A stretch of DNA of 64,000 nt from Ophiodon elongatus (taxonomy: Eukaryota > Chordata > Actinopteri > Perciformes > Hexagrammidae), in assembly GCA_016806645.1 (NCBI GenBank), contig JACSYO010001640.1, positions 3,298,501 through 3,362,500 of the forward strand, given 5' to 3'. The number at the start of each line of letters is the position of its first letter. Position 1 is the first letter of the stretch. The notes under the pieces are model-generated. The model was not told the origin of the DNA. It saw only the letters and a list, made by a program, of their open reading frames with translations, and searched no databases. Made by a program: the position numbers and the translations under genes. Shown one piece after another: positions 35,501 to 49,329 of this stretch.

Positions 35501-36553
35501 CTGTCACTTTAATATTTAATTCGGAACCGACTGCAACACCCAGCAGATTTTAGGCTTTGAGAACAGAAAATAAATACAGTCTTTGATCATTTGACTGTAT
35601 ACTTTAGAAAAAGACACAGACATGCAACAATTTCAGACATGACACCTACATGTTACGCACTTAAACTTCAGCTATTGTCTGTTTCTTACAAATGCTTTGA
35701 GATTCTGAAATATGAGAAATATAAAAGTCTTCATCTTACAAATAAAAAATGGAATTCATAAGCAAACAAAATAACTGTTGCTTAATTCAAGACACCCAGG
35801 GGTTTTCCTGTTAAAGCGTCACTTGATCTGGTATCACTAATGGTTGTCAGCAAACATTAGATAGATATTTCAGCTTTCTGACTTTATTTTCTCCTTATGA
35901 TTCCACTGGCTCTCAGTCGGATCACCTAATCATGGTGTCTTTAAAGCAGCAGCGAAATATAGGGAAGTCCAATGTGGCATTGTCCTGTAATTGCTACTTC
36001 AGACCACAGAGGTCGCTGTTCAGCAATAGTTGTGTGGTTCTCGCGTTACGTTTTTAAAGCAGCTATAGTTGATATTGTATAATAACCATGCATCAAATGA
36101 CAATGTGAAAACAGTGTTACAATGTGAAAGGGGTTACTTGAAGTGATGAACCTGAAGTAAATCATCAACTGAATCTGCAGCTCCTCTCGGCATTACGGAG
36201 CTTTATAGAGAGTTTCATTAGGCTACTGCAGGCAAAAAACCTTTATTTCTCAAATCAGATCTCTAAGACAGGCTGTTCACACTGTTATTTACTGGGATCA
36301 GATCAGAATTTGTGTGTTTAGACATCACCAACCTATCTGCATGGCTCCCTGTGGTAACAACGTTGGAGTCAAGCTGACGTGGCTTTCCAATGCTGAAGCA
36401 TTTCGCCCTCCAAACAACCACATTTCCAAATGTGGTTTGGATCCGATATGCAATAATCACAATTCATGGGTTTTCTTTCTTTTTTTTTTGCCATCCATAC
36501 CTGGATATAATCTGAATATGTCAAAAAAACGGATCTGGGATTTTGAGTGTTTA
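32536..36553. other. Intergenic, nothing recognised
   Basis: About 4 kb of AT-rich sequence with short random frames. No gene, RNA or named repeat is supported. Confidence 0.55.
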
Positions 36554-36794
36554 TGTCACGGTGGGGCAAAAGGGCAACAGGGGATGGACCCAAATGCAGG
36601 GAGACACGGGGAGCAGAAGGATGATAAATACAAGGGAACAGAGGAAGGCTGATGAGACGAATACAACACAGGTGATCACAGAAAAACGGAGGGAAAACCA
36701 CAAAGACAGGAACTCAAACTATCACTGGACACAGGAGGCAGGGAATTTCAAAATAAAGCAGGAAACAAACTAAATCAAAACCAAGATCGTGACA
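36554..36794. mobile_element. LTR-like element (possible solo LTR), 241 bp
   Basis: The element starts TGTCACGG and ends CGTGACA (7-bp inverted ends, TG...CA) and is flanked by a perfect 5-bp direct repeat GTTTA (36549-36553 and 36795-36799). This is the signature of an LTR-retrotransposon integration. The inner wording GGACCCAAATGCAGGGAGAC and AGGAAACAAACTAAATCAAAACC is common in fish repeats. No internal coding region is present. A short non-autonomous DNA element is the alternative. Confidence 0.65.
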
Positions 36795-36799
36795 GTTTA

Positions 36800-38129
36800 A
36801 CACCATACACACATTTGTTTAAATAAACAATAAGAGTTTAATTTGCAGGAATATTTATGGGATTCCTTGCTGAGGGAGATCTTTAAAGGAGCTCACATTA
36901 GAGACTTGCAAATCTGATAGTCATCCCATCAAACCTACAAAAACAACTCAGTGCATACAAATCTATTGACAACAGGATAGACCGACGTTCACTAAATATT
37001 TTAATTAATTTAAGAGAATTTAAATGCAAAGCTGGTGCACTGACTAATTCCAGGAAAGAATTCCAAATTGTGTGATTGTATAAAACACAGTCCTGCAGAA
37101 GTCCCTGCATTGTGTTGTGTATAGATCTCTTGTGGAGTGCCATTTGTTTACTGACCTCTTGTAACTTTTTCATTTATTTTTTTTCATTTTATTTTTTATG
37201 AAATGACCTCTCCTTAAATGCAAAAAGAGCAGAATAGAAAACAAGTTATACGGTAGCAATGATTAACATTCAAGGAATAGAGCAATCAGAGCCTGAAATT
37301 GCATTGAAATTGCAGAAGCTGTGAAAGTTGATGAAAAAAAATAGAAAAGCTGGGAGGAGATTAATCTAAAAATATAATGTCATTATTTCAGCACTTTCAC
37401 GCAAATCGTCCTTTAAAGAGTCAAACACAAATCTCTAAAAAGGAAGAGACACTTGCTAGGCTGCTGGAGTAAATAATCTATTGTATTTAAACATTTACAT
37501 TTGTTCTCAGGAGAAAATAAAATCTAGAATAAACATTACCATATTTTGCAGTAAGGCTATTAAGAAAGCTTTATATGGTAATATTAAAATGAACAAACCA
37601 CTGCTGCTATATGACATAAAGCAAACATGTTTAAAAACGAATGCCAGTAGAAAGAGACTCCACACATAACAGAGCATCACAGAGGAGCTGATAAACATGC
37701 TGCCTGTTTCATATTGATAAATGTAAGAAAAGGACTAATGACAGACAATTTGTCATTCTATATCTTATAACAAACCACTCAGAGCCTATCTGACCATCTC
37801 ATACCAAATAACAGAACACAGAGAATTACAGTTAAGGCCCCGCTGGACAGACGAAAGAAACAATGAAGTTGTCTTCAGTGTGGTGATGTTGCCGGCCCGC
37901 GAGGCTCCTCTCTGTCTGCACTGAGCTCCTGCTCCAGTCCGTTTGACCAGACAGCAACAACATGGAAAATGTCTTGGAAAGAAAAGGCTTTAATCATAAT
38001 AACTGGGCAGGAAAAGTCATGTTGTGCATGTTGTTGCTCAGTGTGTCTGAAAGGAAAACAGATCTATTTCTCACCACGAGACAGTAAAACACAACAGTAA
38101 CATAAAAGCACTAAGAAGAACATACAATC
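36800..38129. other. Intergenic, nothing recognised
   Basis: AT-rich, with no supportable gene or repeat. Confidence 0.5.
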
Positions 38130-38430
38130 ACTAGTGGAAGTTTACACCTTTACTCCACTACAGTTATTTTACAGCTTTAGTTACTTTGCAGATTAAGATT
38201 TTACATACAAAACATTTGATGAATTTATCTGCACTGTTAAAGATTAGACAACCCAACAGTATACAAATTAGCTACAATTTACACATTAATGTGTCAGTAA
38301 TAATTATCTAAAAACACTATATAATAGTATACAGTAACACACATGGAAGCATTTTCTTCTGCATTGTTATGAATACTTTTACTTCTGACTTACTTGAATT
38401 ACATTTAGCTAATAATGCTTTTTACTGAAG
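38130..38430 (-). mobile_element. hAT-type MITE, eroded copy
   Basis: CTTTACTCCACTACAG, TTTAGTTACTTTGCAGATTA and ACATACAAAACATTTGATGA are the inner wording of the fish 'TACTTTATACTTCTACTCCACTAC' element, also seen at 49330-49772 and from 49954. Clear terminal repeats are not visible here. The strand is given relative to the copy at 49330. Confidence 0.55.
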
Positions 38431-41079
38431 TCATATTTTCAATCACACGTGGATCCCAGAAACTGACAAAATGCTATAGATCAGTTGGTAATAGAGTGTA
38501 AAAACAAAATCTAAAGCTAGAAACAAACATGAAGCTGGCTTCTTCTCCTTTAACCTCCAATAAGTTGATTCAAAAGAGAGAAGCTTTTTGTTTTCTTTCT
38601 TGTAGCACCAGTCACCCATCGCGTTAATCATGTCAATAGTAGAAAAATAGAAATTGTTTGTTGGGAAAACTAGAAATAGAAAATTGTAAAACTGTTTAAT
38701 CAATTGGTTGGAGCTTAAAGTACAAAGCTCTACTTTTTTTTTTTTTTAAGTAAATCTAACTATCATTCATCGACGTTAGCCTATTGATTCATCGGACAAT
38801 CTCTTCCTGAATTTTGAAAGTTTCGTAGCTCTACAGCTGCACAATTGAGAAAGAATTTATTTTTCAGCGGTGTATTTCAAACGCCATCCCTCTAAATGTG
38901 CAAATATGCCACAAAGTATTCAGTAATCATTTCTGAAAGTCCTCAGAGTACGTTTCATTAACGGAAAGAATGTTTTTGCTTGAGATCCTTGAATAAATGT
39001 ACACTGCCTCTTCTGAATTCAACTGGTGCTTAGAACATAATACAAACATTTGTAAACCAATTTTATTGGTTTAATTTTAATTAAGCAAATCGAGAAGTTC
39101 AAACACAACAGCATTCACATCCAAAATCCTTCACATTTTTCTGCTTCAATTTGAACCCCAAAGTTCCATTAAGCTGTTCAAATTGAGTCAGCTCACCTGT
39201 TTTAATACGCTGCTAGTTTAAATCTTATGTTTTTACATTGCCTCAGATTGTCAGTTAAGGGTTAATTGTATGTTGTATATTACAATTTGCTTTCACATTT
39301 TTTTTTATGTATATATTTTTGTGATTTGGGTAAATGGACCAGAAAGCATGCCATTGACAATTCTCCTTGTTCAATTCAAAACAGTCCAGATAATTCAGAT
39401 AATTTCATTCAGATATCTCAGAGTGACAGTGAGTTTGTCCAGACCTCTCTCAAACATCATGAAGAGATATATTCTGTCTGGCATTTTTCTCCTTTTTTTT
39501 TATAATATCTGTGAGAAAGAAGAAGCATGTCTGAAAATGGCAACTAAATAAAAACTTGGAAAGTCCTACCTGTGACGCATGTTCTTGTTGCACACGGCAT
39601 GTGACTGTGTTTAGAATAACGCAATCACATGTAAAATGGGTCAAACTTTAATCACTATTATAGTCATTCAATTGGAAAACTGTCGCAGGTATTTACTTAA
39701 ATTGTATTCCACATAGAGGCAATTTAGTTAGGGTTTAAAAGGTAAAAGGCAAAATAGTCTTTTCTTTTTAAACATAAAACTCCCAGTTGCTTTCTGTATT
39801 GACTTGTAAACCCACCACACATCTCTCTGGAGATGGCTCCAGTAGTATCAACTAATAAATGTTTTCTTATGGCAATTTTGCATATATTTGTAATAAGTGT
39901 AGAACACATCTATGGAAAAAATAATTACACTCAATATGTACACTTAATATGATTTTCAAAAAAATGTTTAGGCAAACTAGCCAGCTCTACGAGGGGCTGC
40001 AGCTGCACAAGCATGCCTCTTCCTCAGCAAGGCAGAGAAGGATTGTAGATCTACCTTGCAAACCTTTTTTGTTATATCTGTTATATCTATAGCTCATAGC
40101 TGTGATCAAAAAGGTAATTATTTGTTTAATCTTTCTTGCCATGCATTCTCATGAAATCCAACTCCCAAATGCCCTCCACCCTGTATAAAAAATAGACTTT
40201 TGAGAGGTCTAGACTCTATTATTGGCAATGCTTTTGTACTATTGTCTACAAAACTATAAACGCTAACTATATAATATCAGCTATTCAAAGGTGGACTCCA
40301 AGGATAGATGCACTTGTCAGACAAATGGGAGAGACCACTTGGAAAATAATATGATGGTAGAGAGAGTGACGCATCCTTCCTTGAGAACGTTTTGGTTCAA
40401 GAACATTCATTCTAGCGGCTGAGTATCTGCACAAAGTGAATACATGTTCCAAAAACACAATACAATGATTCTAACGAGTGTTTAGGTGACACATTTCTAT
40501 CCTTTGATCAGGTGATTGCATTCAGATTTTTAGTCAAATGCACCTACTGATTACAGTGATTGAGACCAGGTGTGCAGGTGGGCGTGAGAATCATGTGAAA
40601 TTCTGGCGACTACTGCAGAGCAGGGAGGGTAATAGCAGGCTCTGGAATGATACGGAGTGACAGGCAAACCCTAATTGCCATTGGACTTTTTACACTGTAG
40701 GCATTTTAACATGTCAAAGCAGGAAAATCACAGTGGTAATTAATTATATTAATAGTGGCTGCCTTTTCATTTAGGTGAGACAGGTCCAGGGCTGCATACA
40801 GGCTCACTGGCATCTTTCATTGTATTACTTTCATCTATGCTTTTCATGCTATGACAAGTCAATCAGTGATTGACTGTGAGTGTTGCCAGAGTAAAGGTAA
40901 ATCTGACAATAGCGTAAACTACTGAGCATTGAGTTAACGAGCAAATTATTTCACTCACAGCCCTCACCTGTTCTGCATTTTTATGATTACTCCTCAGTTA
41001 GTCCTCATTGGTCCATAGTTTATTTAAGGCGGTATTTCATCCACCAGATGGAGACATAGACCGTGTTTTCACATGCAAG
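38431..41079. other. Intergenic, nothing recognised
   Basis: AT-rich, no supportable gene. A minor poly-T lies at 38735-38747. Confidence 0.5.
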
Positions 41080-41430
41080 GCTGTGGATCGGCTCTTTGAC
41101 GCTGGATTAGTGCAGTGTGCAAATGAACAGAGACGTCTGGAATTAACTGAAAGATGATCCAGAGACACTGGAGTAGTCATTAGCAGCGTTGATATGTCCT
41201 CTAAGAAATAGAGGAAAATTTAGAAGCTTCGGGGCCAGATATTTCCCTCGATAATTGATGGATACCAAAAACAAAGTTAAAAGGAGGAGAAATATTGGAC
41301 TTGGATTCACCAAGTGTCTAAAATATGACACAAAATGTCTGATAATGTTTCTCTGTAACGGCTGGATGTGTAAATACAGTCAACTGTCTGCGAACAAGTT
41401 TACCATATTAACTTAAAGGGTGATGATATG
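41080..41430 (+). mobile_element. Dispersed fish repeat, copy 2
   Basis: GATACCAAAAACAAAGTTAA, GGAGAAATATTGGACTTGG and CTGGATGTGTAAATACAGTC align with GAGACCAAAAACCGAGCTAA and following sequence at 28628-28790. CCAGATATTTCCCTCGATAA (near 41232) matches the expected upstream part of this family. The left end is uncertain. Confidence 0.6.
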
Positions 41431-43919
41431 ATATTGCAGGTTTAATTTAGGACCTGAATGCTTCTTCCACGACTGCTGCCAGTCAACTATAATGTACTAT
41501 ACTGTCTTCTACTTACAGTATCATACTCCCTTTTAATGTGGCAGCATTTTTCTGTTCCCGAGACTTCGAACCTTATTGGTTTTCTTTCGGTGTAACATTC
41601 ATTCTCATTTTAGAGACCTTGTATGAGTGACAGCTCTTCTTTAAGATCATCAGAATTTGAGCCCATTATTAGAATGCTGCTGTCGTATATTTCAAGCGAC
41701 AGTGATGTTGGAGTGATGAATAACAAAAATAAATCTATTTTTCACATGTTAAATGCACACTTTTGTAGTTATACTGTATATTTTATGTTGGAAGTGTTGT
41801 TTCAGTTCATAACATCATACCAGCGTCTCTTAATTTTGGTTGAGGATGCTACTATAAATTGAGCCCTGGGTTTCTTGTCAGCCTTATCCTCTGACATTTA
41901 AGCTGGGATAGTGACAATGCTCTTCAATAGCCCATTGTTCTGAACCACTATCATCAGTAAAATCCAGGTCCAGGGAGCTGTGCTTTTTCACCAAAAAGCA
42001 GAAAATGATCACCCATAATCAGACATCATACGCCAAGATGTCTTGAACAGGAGCATTTCCAGCCATTAGGTGTAATTACACTCCTGTATCTGCCTTTATA
42101 TACCTCTGTATTCATGTCAAATAAGCAGCCCTGTCTGCCCCTCATAGAGGACAACAGCAGTTCTGGCAGCAGTTAAGAAAAACACCCACAGGTAAGGTAA
42201 GCTCGGCAATACCGACCATGAGGATGAGTAGTTTATGTCTATTAGAACTCGTATTTGTTTGTTATTGATTTGTGCAAAGGCCTCAGAACAGGAGAATCTA
42301 TCAAATGTGTTCTATGTTCTCCACTATCACCAGCGCTCTTTGAACATGCACATTTGTGGTTTGTGATGTTCTTCTTTTTTTTTTTTATTACTGTACATGA
42401 ATTTCAAGATTGTGCGCCAGAAATTGTATTTTACAATGTCCATGAAGCCGTATGCCTTTATTGTAAACATATACACAAGTAGCAGCTAAAAGCATCGTTT
42501 CTACAGAAATCATTCCTTCTGAATTTTTTTGTATCACCCTGTAGGTCCAACTCATTTTTTGCCAGATGGCAGAAATTCGATGGTGCGCTGATTCTCTTTG
42601 ATGGCAGGACATAAAGCTCTGTTCTAAAAGCATGCATCTGTGTGATATCACAAAATCCTCTGCCTCAGATACAATCTGCCGGCACATCTGGTTATAATCA
42701 CATTTTAAACATTGGTTATGCAATAATCTGTCTTTTATGTCTGTGTCCTCCTGGCAGAGTCTTCTATTGAATAGACAACTGAGCAGCCACAGATATTAAG
42801 AGATTTGTAGGCAACTAGCAGGTATGCAAACTCTTGAAAACTGTGATTAAAAAAACAGCTGCAGGAGTATATTAAAACATTTGAAACTGCATTTGTGAGA
42901 ATTTTTTTGAAACTTCATCAAGTGACCCATTTGTCCTTTATAACCTCCACATACAGTACAGTATTATGTTCTGCTTGTAACTGTATGTGCAGTACGTTTT
43001 GGGGTACTAAAACAATCCAACGTGTCATTTAATTTCAAGAACTAAATCTTAAATGTATCAATTGATGTGCAGCAGCTGTAATTACACGTTCACAGTTAAT
43101 GTACCAAAAATCTTCTCATAGCATCTGTACAAACTAACCAATTTCATGCAAAATCATCAGATGTATAAATACATTTCTATATTTATTCACATAAATAAGA
43201 AAATAATATACATTGTGACTCTTCAACTGTATGTGGAAAGAGAAATTGATTACCGACATCTGAGTTCCTCCTCTATAGAAAACACAGCAAGAATTTATCA
43301 TTTCATTAATTGTACAAAAAATAGTCTTGTTATCACAAATGTACGTCATTTTTAAAAGGTCTGCAGTTATGGAATATTGAACATGGACTGAACCCATCAC
43401 TGTCGAACATTTCTGCACAAATGCAACAGTAATTTTCTTTCATTAGGACCACTGGTCAACTACAGACCTCCCTGCTTTTTAATGGAGCCCTACTTAATGA
43501 CCAGAGTGGAGGGCAACTGGTTGTACCACAGACATTTATTATATCTTGCATAGAATAAATCATCAAGGGCAGAAAGTGACCTTGCCAGTCTGATTCATTT
43601 CAGAATCAGTCTGTTCATTACTCTTCACTTTGATTTGAAGGCAATCATTTTGTTTTAATATTAGGACCAGGAAGGAATTGTCACTTAACATTTCCAGTGT
43701 TGACTGGTTAGGAGGGCTGTTTTTATTTTGTTATCTGATCATTGTAACCTGGTACAGCATGGGTTACCATGGTGACCAAATCAAAGCAGCATCACGAGAC
43801 CAGGGACATATTCAATACTTTAACAATTCAACATAGTTTGGTGAGCTCACAGTGAACAAAACCTAACCAAAACCTCATATAACATACAGCAAACTAAGAC
43901 AGCTTAAGAGTTGTAAATA
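41431..43919. other. Intergenic, nothing firm
   Basis: It contains one weak exon-like piece (42148-42191, discussed under findings). No gene is supported. Confidence 0.45.
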
Positions 43920-43924
43920 CACTC

Positions 43925-44400
43925 ATATATTCAGTATATAACTGGGGAGACAAAATGCATCCCTGTTGGACCTCGGTGTTAATAGCTTTTCAAGAACTTT
44001 CTGTGAACTCTGACCACCTGCTTCTTCCACTGTAAGAAGTCCAAGATCCACTGACACAAAGATGTTTGGAGGAGTTGGAGGAGTTTATCATACAGCCTGG
44101 AGGGTAGAAATGTATTAAATGCTGAGTTATAATCAACAAACAAAATGACACTGCATCACTGACAGACCGTTTTGTCTTATGTGCAAGCTGTTAGGTTTCA
44201 AGAACAACACTGGACAAGTAACTGCAAACCAGGTGCTCAAACACCTTTAGTATAACAAACAATGTCTGTAGTCATTTGGGCAGATTGGGTTGGATCTTTC
44301 CGACCGAAAGGAAAATCAAAACACGCTGGAGAATGAGGCAGTGGGAGCTTTCAGAACATGTCTCATTTAGACCAGTTGAGATCACCATCGTAAACTAAAA
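43925..44400 (-). mobile_element. Decayed non-LTR retrotransposon, reverse-transcriptase region
   Basis: On the minus strand, in shifting frames, order-preserved reverse-transcriptase motifs of fish CR1/L2/Rex-type LINEs can be read: VILKVFEHLV (like VVMKxFERLV), LAHKTKRSVSDAVSF (like FAYRANRSTDDAV), DYNSAFNTFLPSRLYDKL (RT motif with DFSSAFNTI), LCQWILDFL, KKQVVRVH and HRGPTGMHFVSPVIY (like TGSPQGCVLSPLLY). Several frame changes, stops and an internal deletion show that it is dead. It is a 5'- and 3'-truncated relic. Confidence 0.75.
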
Positions 44401-45071
44401 TATGTGGCTAAGCTTCTAAGAAGAAGGTTATTTTTATAGGATCAGATAAAATGGTGTGAAACGCGTGCCTCCTAAACAATCAATGTAAAAATGGTTATTT
44501 TTTGCAGTATCTTGTTATGCCACATTCATATTAAATGTCCTACAGTCGACTGTGGTGACGGACCATTAGAACAACTCTACTTTTCATGAGTGCTTATCTT
44601 ATTGGAGTGCATACTGAATGTTTGTACATTTACAATTAGTTGACAATAGTTTTAATGTATGAATATGGATTTTACACTGTGCAGCTTAGGCCGAGGTGGA
44701 ACTTATACAGGTGAAATTTCACAATGTTTAATGGTCCATTGCTTTTTCATCTAGGAGGCTGTTGAACACATTCAGACTACATGGAAAACATGCATTTTAA
44801 AGATCAGTGAGGGTAAAAAAAAAAAAGGACCCTAAGGAACCTGTTTGAAAGCCCTATTCCCGCTATTGTACTTGTTTTATTGCAGATCACCTTTACTCTA
44901 CTCCAGCCTGAGGAACACAGTGTAGTGAATTCTGCTAATTTCTGTCAGATAGCTAGTGTTACAAAATAAAGACATCTCCAATTTACAACAATTTAATCAA
45001 ATAAATGTTAAAAATACTTTGCATTCTTGTTATACAGTGGAATATCAGAATGACAGATACTGATTAGATAC
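44401..45071. other. Intergenic, nothing recognised
   Basis: AT-rich with a poly-A run at 44815-44826. No supportable gene. Confidence 0.5.
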
Positions 45072-45078
45072 AACATCT

Positions 45079-45116
<38 letters not shown>

Positions 45117-45117
45117 G
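45072..45117. repeat. (AC)n(AT)n compound microsatellite
   Basis: About thirteen AC units followed by about ten AT units. Confidence 0.9.
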
Positions 45118-48100
45118 AATGGAAACTTGAGCAGATAGAATAAGTGGAGCAGTTTAAAGCTGCTATAATATGTACAAGCTGATAAGTGAAACAGAAAACC
45201 GTTTTTTAAGTTGCCACAAGGGGCCATTTCCAGACACCTTGCTTTGAACATGTTCATCAGTTCATCTGTAAGCCTTGAAAGCAGCATTTAATTTATTATG
45301 AACACACAGGGAATTCGGACTATTGTAGTTTTAATTTATGGTTTCCCTCAAGCTGTTCTGAATCATATGGTAACAAACTAAAAACCATAGTTCGGGTTTG
45401 TTCAGGCACATTTTCTCATGTAAACAAAACACGTACAAAACAAATGCACTTAACAGAAATGCAATGAATGAAATAATCAGAAGCTCTCCTGATTGGGATG
45501 TGGGCTCCCCCACTCCTATTCATTTAACCAGTAAGTGGCCCTCACTAGTCCGTCTCTGATCTCTGAATAAAGCGAATCAGCGCGGCTGGTTGAGCAGTCA
45601 AAGCAGAGAGCCAGCAAAGCACCTGGCCTTACATGGCTATCTGATTAGAGGAGGTTGCAGGCCAGGATGAACCAGACCAGGCCAGGCAGTGGCAGATCTG
45701 GAGCAAAATGAACTAAACCAGGCTAATTCTATTGCACCGTGGCCTCCCTTAGAGGCTTGGAGCAGCAGGTTCAAATCAAAGCCATATGATAGCACAGACC
45801 AACCTTATCAACCAGAAGTGAGGACTGCAGTGGATAAACTATAGCGTCACTGGTTCAGAACAGCTGATTGGTGTCCTCTGAAGCATGCATTTAATGATTA
45901 AACTGTTATTATCTACTGGCGTACCCAAGCTCCCAAATTGGCTTGCTTCTCTGACATATTTTGTCGCAGCTGAAAATGGCATGAATGTTGAGATTGACAC
46001 AGCAGAGTGAAGGCATTAGTGAGAGATTTTTAAACACAAGAGGTTTGGATTTTTTTGTAGTTTTATCGTTTTTTTCATTGTTAGGAAAAAAATATTTGCA
46101 AATGGCAAAACCCAAACTGGATGGACCATTTATACATATAGATTGAATAATGTATAAAATCCTAAAAAAGAAGCTTGGTCAGTCATGCAACCCTGCATTA
46201 TTTAGACATCAGTACATACAGACTACACATGGCTTACATGTTCAGATGAGGCAATGCATGACACATTTTGATGCACGGGTAGTCTTTGCTAGGTTGATAT
46301 ATTTGGATACCGACGTGCTGGGAACCTACCATGGCATGGAGGTTGTTAGGCAGTGTAACCCAATGTACAAGTTCAACTATGAATGCAAAAACAAAATAGA
46401 AAAATCAAAACAGAGGACAAATCATTGCAGGTTCAAGGCCTGTAAGACTGGAAAATAAAAGCAGGGAGTCACTAGAAAACAGCATAAGCCATGACCTGGC
46501 TTTGGGCCCATTATACTCATTAATTATTGTAAGTAAGGGATACTATTAAGCAATTAAATCGACACAGAGGCACCTGAAAACAGCAGCCTGTTGTGTAGAC
46601 AGAAAGTGTTTTTTATTACAGTGTTATTCCTGAACGACTGTGCGGCTGCTTCATGACAGGGTCGGTTCCATTAGCCTGTTTTTGTTCAGTTTGGGAAAAA
46701 TTGTTGGCCATTTGTGTCAAAGTGTACACACAGTGCAGTGCAGTGTAAGTACAATACAGGAGAGTGTAGGTCTTACTAATGCAGGAGTAGTCCGAGCATT
46801 CATGGCCAAGGTTTTCATTTTTTTGTAAGCTACGCTGATAAATGAAGTGCCGCAGAAAATGTTAAATAATGTATTGACGTTATTTTAATTTTATTTTTTC
46901 TTGTTCCTTTTTTGCTTTACAAGTTTATAAGGACTGTCTGTACAACGTGGACGTCTGGGCATGCAGGTTCTGTCTATGAAGGCAGTTCCCGCTGGTCTGT
47001 CTTTGCAAGACTAGCACCTGGGCAAAGTGGGTAATTTCCCCAGAGCCCCCAAAAGCTACAGATTTAACAATTTCATTGACAATTAGTTTGGAAATATGCA
47101 CCACTAAAGCAGTGTCAACTGACGTGATGAAGTCCTTAAAGTGGGTCTTGTTTCCCTGATTTTGTGGTGCTGTGTAAAGATCTGATTTTAAGGCCTTCTT
47201 TATTTCAATTTTTTACTTATAGTTTGGCTATTCCTAAATGAATGTGTTTAATTACCACAGAGTAAATCAAGGATCAGCTACTATTCTGGCATATAAACAC
47301 TGTGTCTGTTGCACAGAAAATAAAAGTTAATCGGATCATAATCATCAAATCCAAACCCTGAACTGGTGTACCTAATAAGAACAAAAAGATAAAATATTTT
47401 TGTTGTTGGATGTCATCATCAAACTAATTTGCACACATAAAGACTTACAGGATTTTAAAAGAACGGCTGGACTACAACAATCAAATCGATGCTTCCTCGC
47501 CAAATACTCTAAAATACTGAAAATAATGAAATATTGTAGCAAGGCTGGGGCAAAGTTCCATTGTTTACAAGCGACACGGTATGTGTTTTACTTTTTAAGG
47601 GTTGAAGTAAAAAGCTGACACGGGTGTGTGTGTTTACAGAGGTGTGGACCTTAAACACCTGTCTCTAACAAGTGGAACATGCATTCGAGCACAGGACTCT
47701 CCCACTCGGTCTCCCACTCATTCGTTCATTCCCTGCTGACACATTTGTCTCGTCTCATTTGCCGCCTATACAGCTTGTCCCACTGCTCCCGCTCTTACGT
47801 GGCGACACCCTATATTACACAACGGCCGAGAGGCTGTGCAGGAATAGTGTCTTCGTATAGGGTGGGCTCGGCGGGTGAGCTATTTGCTTCGGCGTAAACA
47901 GTTCAGTGGCTTTTTTTCCCTTCACCAAATGCAGGAATGATGAAATACAATAACTGCACAGTGAACACAGAGATAAGAACATGAGAAATGCATACATCCA
48001 TCATTTAACTATAATCATTTGGCTCAGTAACCTACAAAATGTAGTCTCTTCTGGTTGCGCTGACACTGAAGACTTCTCGTATGAGAGCATTTTCTGACAT

Positions 48101-49329
48101 GACACACGTGAGGGGGGATTATTTATAACGTGTAGCTTTCAAACACTGTCAGCTGATGAATCAGCACTCTGAGCTCCTGGAGTTACTGCTGCAATCATCT
48201 TTGGGGAAAAAAGCAAGGATTTTCATTAATGACGTCCTAGATACAGCTGCATTTTGGTGATTAATAGTTTGTTATTGAGGGAACAGCCAACTCCCAGGAC
48301 AATATGAAAGCGATACGACTGCTGACAATGGCTTTGAGTGGCTGCTGCTCTGCCATGAAGTTCACTCTCAACAGATTACGGAATAAAAGAGATAGACAGT
48401 TAAAAATGCATTGAAATACAATCCTGTATAAAGAACATTTAAATCATACAGCTCCCTGTGTTTCTCTCTCAGCTAAACATGCACAGACAGGTGTTAAAAG
48501 GTGTTGATGGATGTCCTCGGAGGGGCAGTCGTTCGTCTTCATGGATCCTTTTCTTTTGAAGGATTGGTGTCAAAACACTGGCTTCTAATGGATGACTTGT
48601 TCAGACAGGACCACAGATGTGTCTTTGACTGGGGTTTCTGTCTATAAGTGTTTGAACTCGCGCTTGTAAATCTGGCCAACTCAACATTTATAAAAAATAT
48701 AGCAGGTCTGTGAACATAGTTTTTTTTTTTAAGAATATAGATTTAAAAGATTTAAGATGATATATTGATTATTCCATAGCATGTTACGTAACTGGTATAT
48801 TACTGTGCAGACGAGATAGACTCATTAAAGGGAAAATACATAAAATAATGCATCTAAATGAATTTAAATGTATCTGTATGCTTTCAGTGATACCCAGCTG
48901 GAGGACACAGTTTGTTAAACTGGTGATTATAACTGCACAAAGTTTCCCCACACCCAATCTGCATGAAGGCCTGCTTCTACACTCCCCTCCTCTCTCCTGT
49001 TTGAATTTAGCCAGAGTTGTGAAGTCAGCTGCTGCCTTGAAGTCTTGTAGGAAATATCGTATCCCTGAACTGAGCAATAAGCAATGAGCTGTAGTCTATA
49101 GATAGGTAGATAATGATTTGCAACAGAGCAGTGATAGTGTGAGAATGTGTACGGCCCTGTTCGTTTCAACAAAAACACATGTGAAATTGATATGGATATT
49201 TTATATAAGATATTTCACACAAGTGAAATGTCTGAAAACTACATGTGTTGGTATGTGAATTAATCACGTCACATTAATTTCATACGTTATATTTCTTTTG
49301 TTAGGCTAGTTATAGGATATATCAAAATT
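45118..49329. other. Intergenic, no gene supported
   Basis: Mostly AT-rich. A locally GC-richer patch at about 47640-47910 contains a 9-bp inverted repeat (CACCCTATA at 47806-47814 and TATAGGGTG at 47856-47864). Its nature is unknown. Confidence 0.45.

Noticed and set aside
42388..42723. 111-residue minus-strand frame, suspected transposase piece
   Set aside because: A short stretch looked mariner-like but no catalytic motif or terminal repeats could be seen.
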